DNA of 64,000 nucleotides from Dallia pectoralis (taxonomy: Eukaryota > Chordata > Actinopteri > Esociformes > Umbridae), in the NCBI GenBank assembly GCA_029465975.1, contig CM055737.1, positions 20,671,502-20,735,501 on the forward strand, given 5' to 3'. The number at the start of each line of letters is the position of its first letter. Within the stretch, counting starts at the first letter, position 1. The notes beneath the pieces are model-generated. The model searched no databases. It was not told where the DNA came from and saw only the letters and a program-made list of their open reading frames with translations. A program made the translations under genes and the position numbers. Below, piece by piece: positions 61,548 through 64,000 of the stretch.

Positions 61548-64000
61548 GTTTAACACATTGCATACTATGGTGCATGCAGCAGTAGTGTGTATTCATGAGT
61601 AATGACTGATAGGTTTAACACATTGCATACTATGGTGCATGTAGCAGCAGTGTGTATTCATGAGTAATGACTGATAGGTTTAACACATTGTATACTATGG
61701 TGCATATAGCAGTAGTGTGTATTCATGAGTAATGACTGATAGGTTTAACACATTGTATACTATGGTGCATGCAGCAGCAGTGTGTATTCATGAGTAATGA
61801 CTGATAGGTTTAACACATTGTATACTATGGTGCATGCAGCAGCAGTGTGTATTCATGAGTAATGACTGATAGGTTTAACACATTGTATACTATGGTGCAT
61901 GTTGCAGCAGTGTGTATTCATGAGTAATGACTGATAGGTTTAACACATTGTATACTATGGTGCATGCAGCAGTAGTGTGTATTCATGAGTAATGACTGAT
62001 AGGTTTAACACATTGCATACTATGGTGCATGTAGCAGCAGTGTGTATTGATGAGTAATGACTGATAGGTTTAACACATTGCATACTATGGTGCATGCAGC
62101 AGCAGTGTGTATTCATGAGTATTGACTGATGACTGATAGGTTTAACAGCCATTTGCATACTATAGGTGCATGTTGCAGCAGTGTGTATTCATGAGTAATG
62201 ACTGATAGGTTTAACACATTGCATACTATGGTGCATGCAGCAGTAGTGTGTATTCATGAGTAATGACTGATAGGTTTAACACATTGCATACTATGGTGCA
62301 TGTAGCAGCAGTGTGTATTGATGAGTAATGACTGATAGGTTTAACACATTGCATACTATGGTGCATGCAGCAGCAGTGTGTATTCATGAGTAATGACTGA
62401 TAGGTTTAACACATTGTATACTATGGTGCATGCAGCAGCAGTGTGTATTCATGAGTAATGACTGATAGGTTTAACACATTGTATACTATGGTGCATGCAG
62501 CAGCAGTGTGTATTCATGAGTAATGACTGATAGGTTTAACACATTGCATACTATGGTGCATGCAGCAGCAGTGTGTATTCATGAGTAATGACTGATAGGT
62601 TTAACACATTGCATACTATGGTGCATGCAGCAGCAGTGTGTATTCATGAGTAATGACTGATAGGTTTAACACATTGTATACTATACTATGGTGCATGCAG
62701 CAGCAGTGTGTATTCATGAGTAATGACTGATAGGTTTAACACATTGCATACTATGGTGCATGCAGCAGCAGTGTGTATTCATGAGTAATGACTGATAGGT
62801 TTAACACATTGCATACTATGGTGCATGTAGCAGCAGTGTGTATTCATGAGTAATGACTGATAGGTTTAACACATTGTATACTATGGTGCATGTAGCAGCA
62901 GTGTGTATTCATGAGTAATGACTGATAGGTTTAACACATTGTATACTATGGTGCATGCAGCAGCAGTGTGTATTCATGAGTAATGACTGATAGGTTTAAC
63001 ACATTGTATACTATGGTGCATGCAGCAGCAGTGTGTATTCATGAGTAATGACTGATAGGTTTAACACATTGCATACTATGGTGCATGCAGCAGCAGTGTG
63101 TATTCATGAGTAATGACTGATAGGTTTAACACATTGCATACTATGGTGCATGCAGCAGCAGTGTGTATTCATGAGTAATGACTGATAGGTTTAACACATT
63201 GCATACTATGGTGCATGCAGCAGTGTGTATTCATGAGTAATGACTGATAGGTTTAACACATTGTATACTATGGTGCATGCAGCAGCAGTGTGTATTCATG
63301 AGTAATGACTGATAGGTTTAACACATTGCATACTATGGTGCATGCAGCAGCAGTGTGTATTCATGAGTAATGACTGATAGGTTTAACACATTGCATACTA
63401 TGGTGCATGCAGCAGCAGTGTGTATTCATGAGTAATGACTGATAGGTTTAACACATTGCATACTATGGTGCATGTAGCAGCAGTGTGTATTCATGAGTAA
63501 TGACTGATAGGTTTAACACATTGTATACTATGGTGCATATAGCAGCAGTGTGTATTCATGAGTAATGACTGATAGGTTTAACACATTGTATACTATGGTG
63601 CATGCAGCAGCAGTGTGTATTCATGAGTAATGACTGATAGGTTTAACACATTGCATACTATGGTGCATGCAGCAGCAGTGTGTATTCATGAGTAATGACT
63701 GATAGGTTTAACACATTGTATACTATGGTGCATGTTGCAGCAGTGTGTATTCATGAGTAATGACTGATAGGTTTAACACATTGTATACTATGGTGCATGC
63801 AGCAGTAGTGTGTATTCATGAGTAATGACTGATAGGTTTAACACATTGCATACTATGGTGCATGTAGCAGCAGTGTGTATTGATGAGTAATGACTGATAG
63901 GTTTAACACATTGCATACTATGGTGCATGCAGCAGCAGTGTGTATTCATGAGTAATGACTGATAGGTTTAACACATTGCATACTATGGTGCATGTTGCAG
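61548..64000 (-). repeat. 65-bp minisatellite array, reverse orientation
   Basis: About 38 head-to-tail units with a strict 65-bp period (for example TAGGTTTAAC at 62731 and 62796). The units are the reverse complement of those before the gap. They differ mainly at GCATAC/GTATAC, GTAGCAG/GCAGCAG/GTTGCAG and AGTAGTG/AGCAGTG. No core, GCTAAC satellite or gene is present. The array runs off the window. Confidence 0.95.

Noticed and set aside
36798..64000. CRISPR-like regular repeats
   Set aside because: The 65-bp and 163-bp units are head-to-tail without unique spacers, no cas genes are present, and the genome is eukaryotic.

Overview
The window looks like repeat-rich chromosomal DNA of a ray-finned fish. 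This is inferred from vertebrate-type 5S rRNA genes, a Tx1/L1-type LINE, a hAT transposon with a BED zinc finger, and GCTAAC/GCTAGC-rich satellites. There are no bacterial-style genes or operons, and I see no intact protein-coding gene. Three runs of exactly 500 N (4898-5397, 35935-36434, 61048-61547) are assembly gaps, so order and orientation across them are not proven by this sequence.

Layout. (1) 1-3263: the 3' part of a LINE on the + strand, entering from outside the window. It carries the end of an APE endonuclease, a reverse transcriptase and a CCHC finger, all broken by about ten frameshifts, and ends in 32 A. The poly(A) runs directly into the interior of a 5S rRNA gene. (2) 3264-35934: a tandem 5S rDNA array, all on the + strand. 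I located 149 copies: 87 near full length (118-120 nt), 34 with a 10-bp internal deletion (class D), 22 with the same deletion plus a changed 5' end (class P), and 6 otherwise damaged. The repeat period is 214 bp for full-length units and 204 bp for deleted ones. A 19-unit block of about 4.0 kb occurs twice in full and once in part (6072-16171), so the array has a higher-order structure. (3) 32117-33064: a 948-bp hAT element inside one 5S gene, with perfect 8-bp target duplications and a remnant of transposase exon 1. (4) 36435-61047: a composite macrosatellite. A conserved core of about 0.9-1.0 kb recurs every 2.0-3.3 kb, separated by a 65-bp minisatellite and a roughly 163-bp GCTAAC-rich satellite. 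(5) 61548-64000: about 38 copies of the same 65-bp minisatellite in the opposite orientation.

How it works together. The functional content is the 5S array, transcribed by RNA polymerase III from promoters inside each gene and terminated at a T4 tract just after each gene. The mobile elements have used 5S genes as landing sites. The macrosatellite is physically next to the array only if gap 2 is joined correctly. The many translatable frames across the 5S array are artefacts of the repeat period and are not annotated as proteins.
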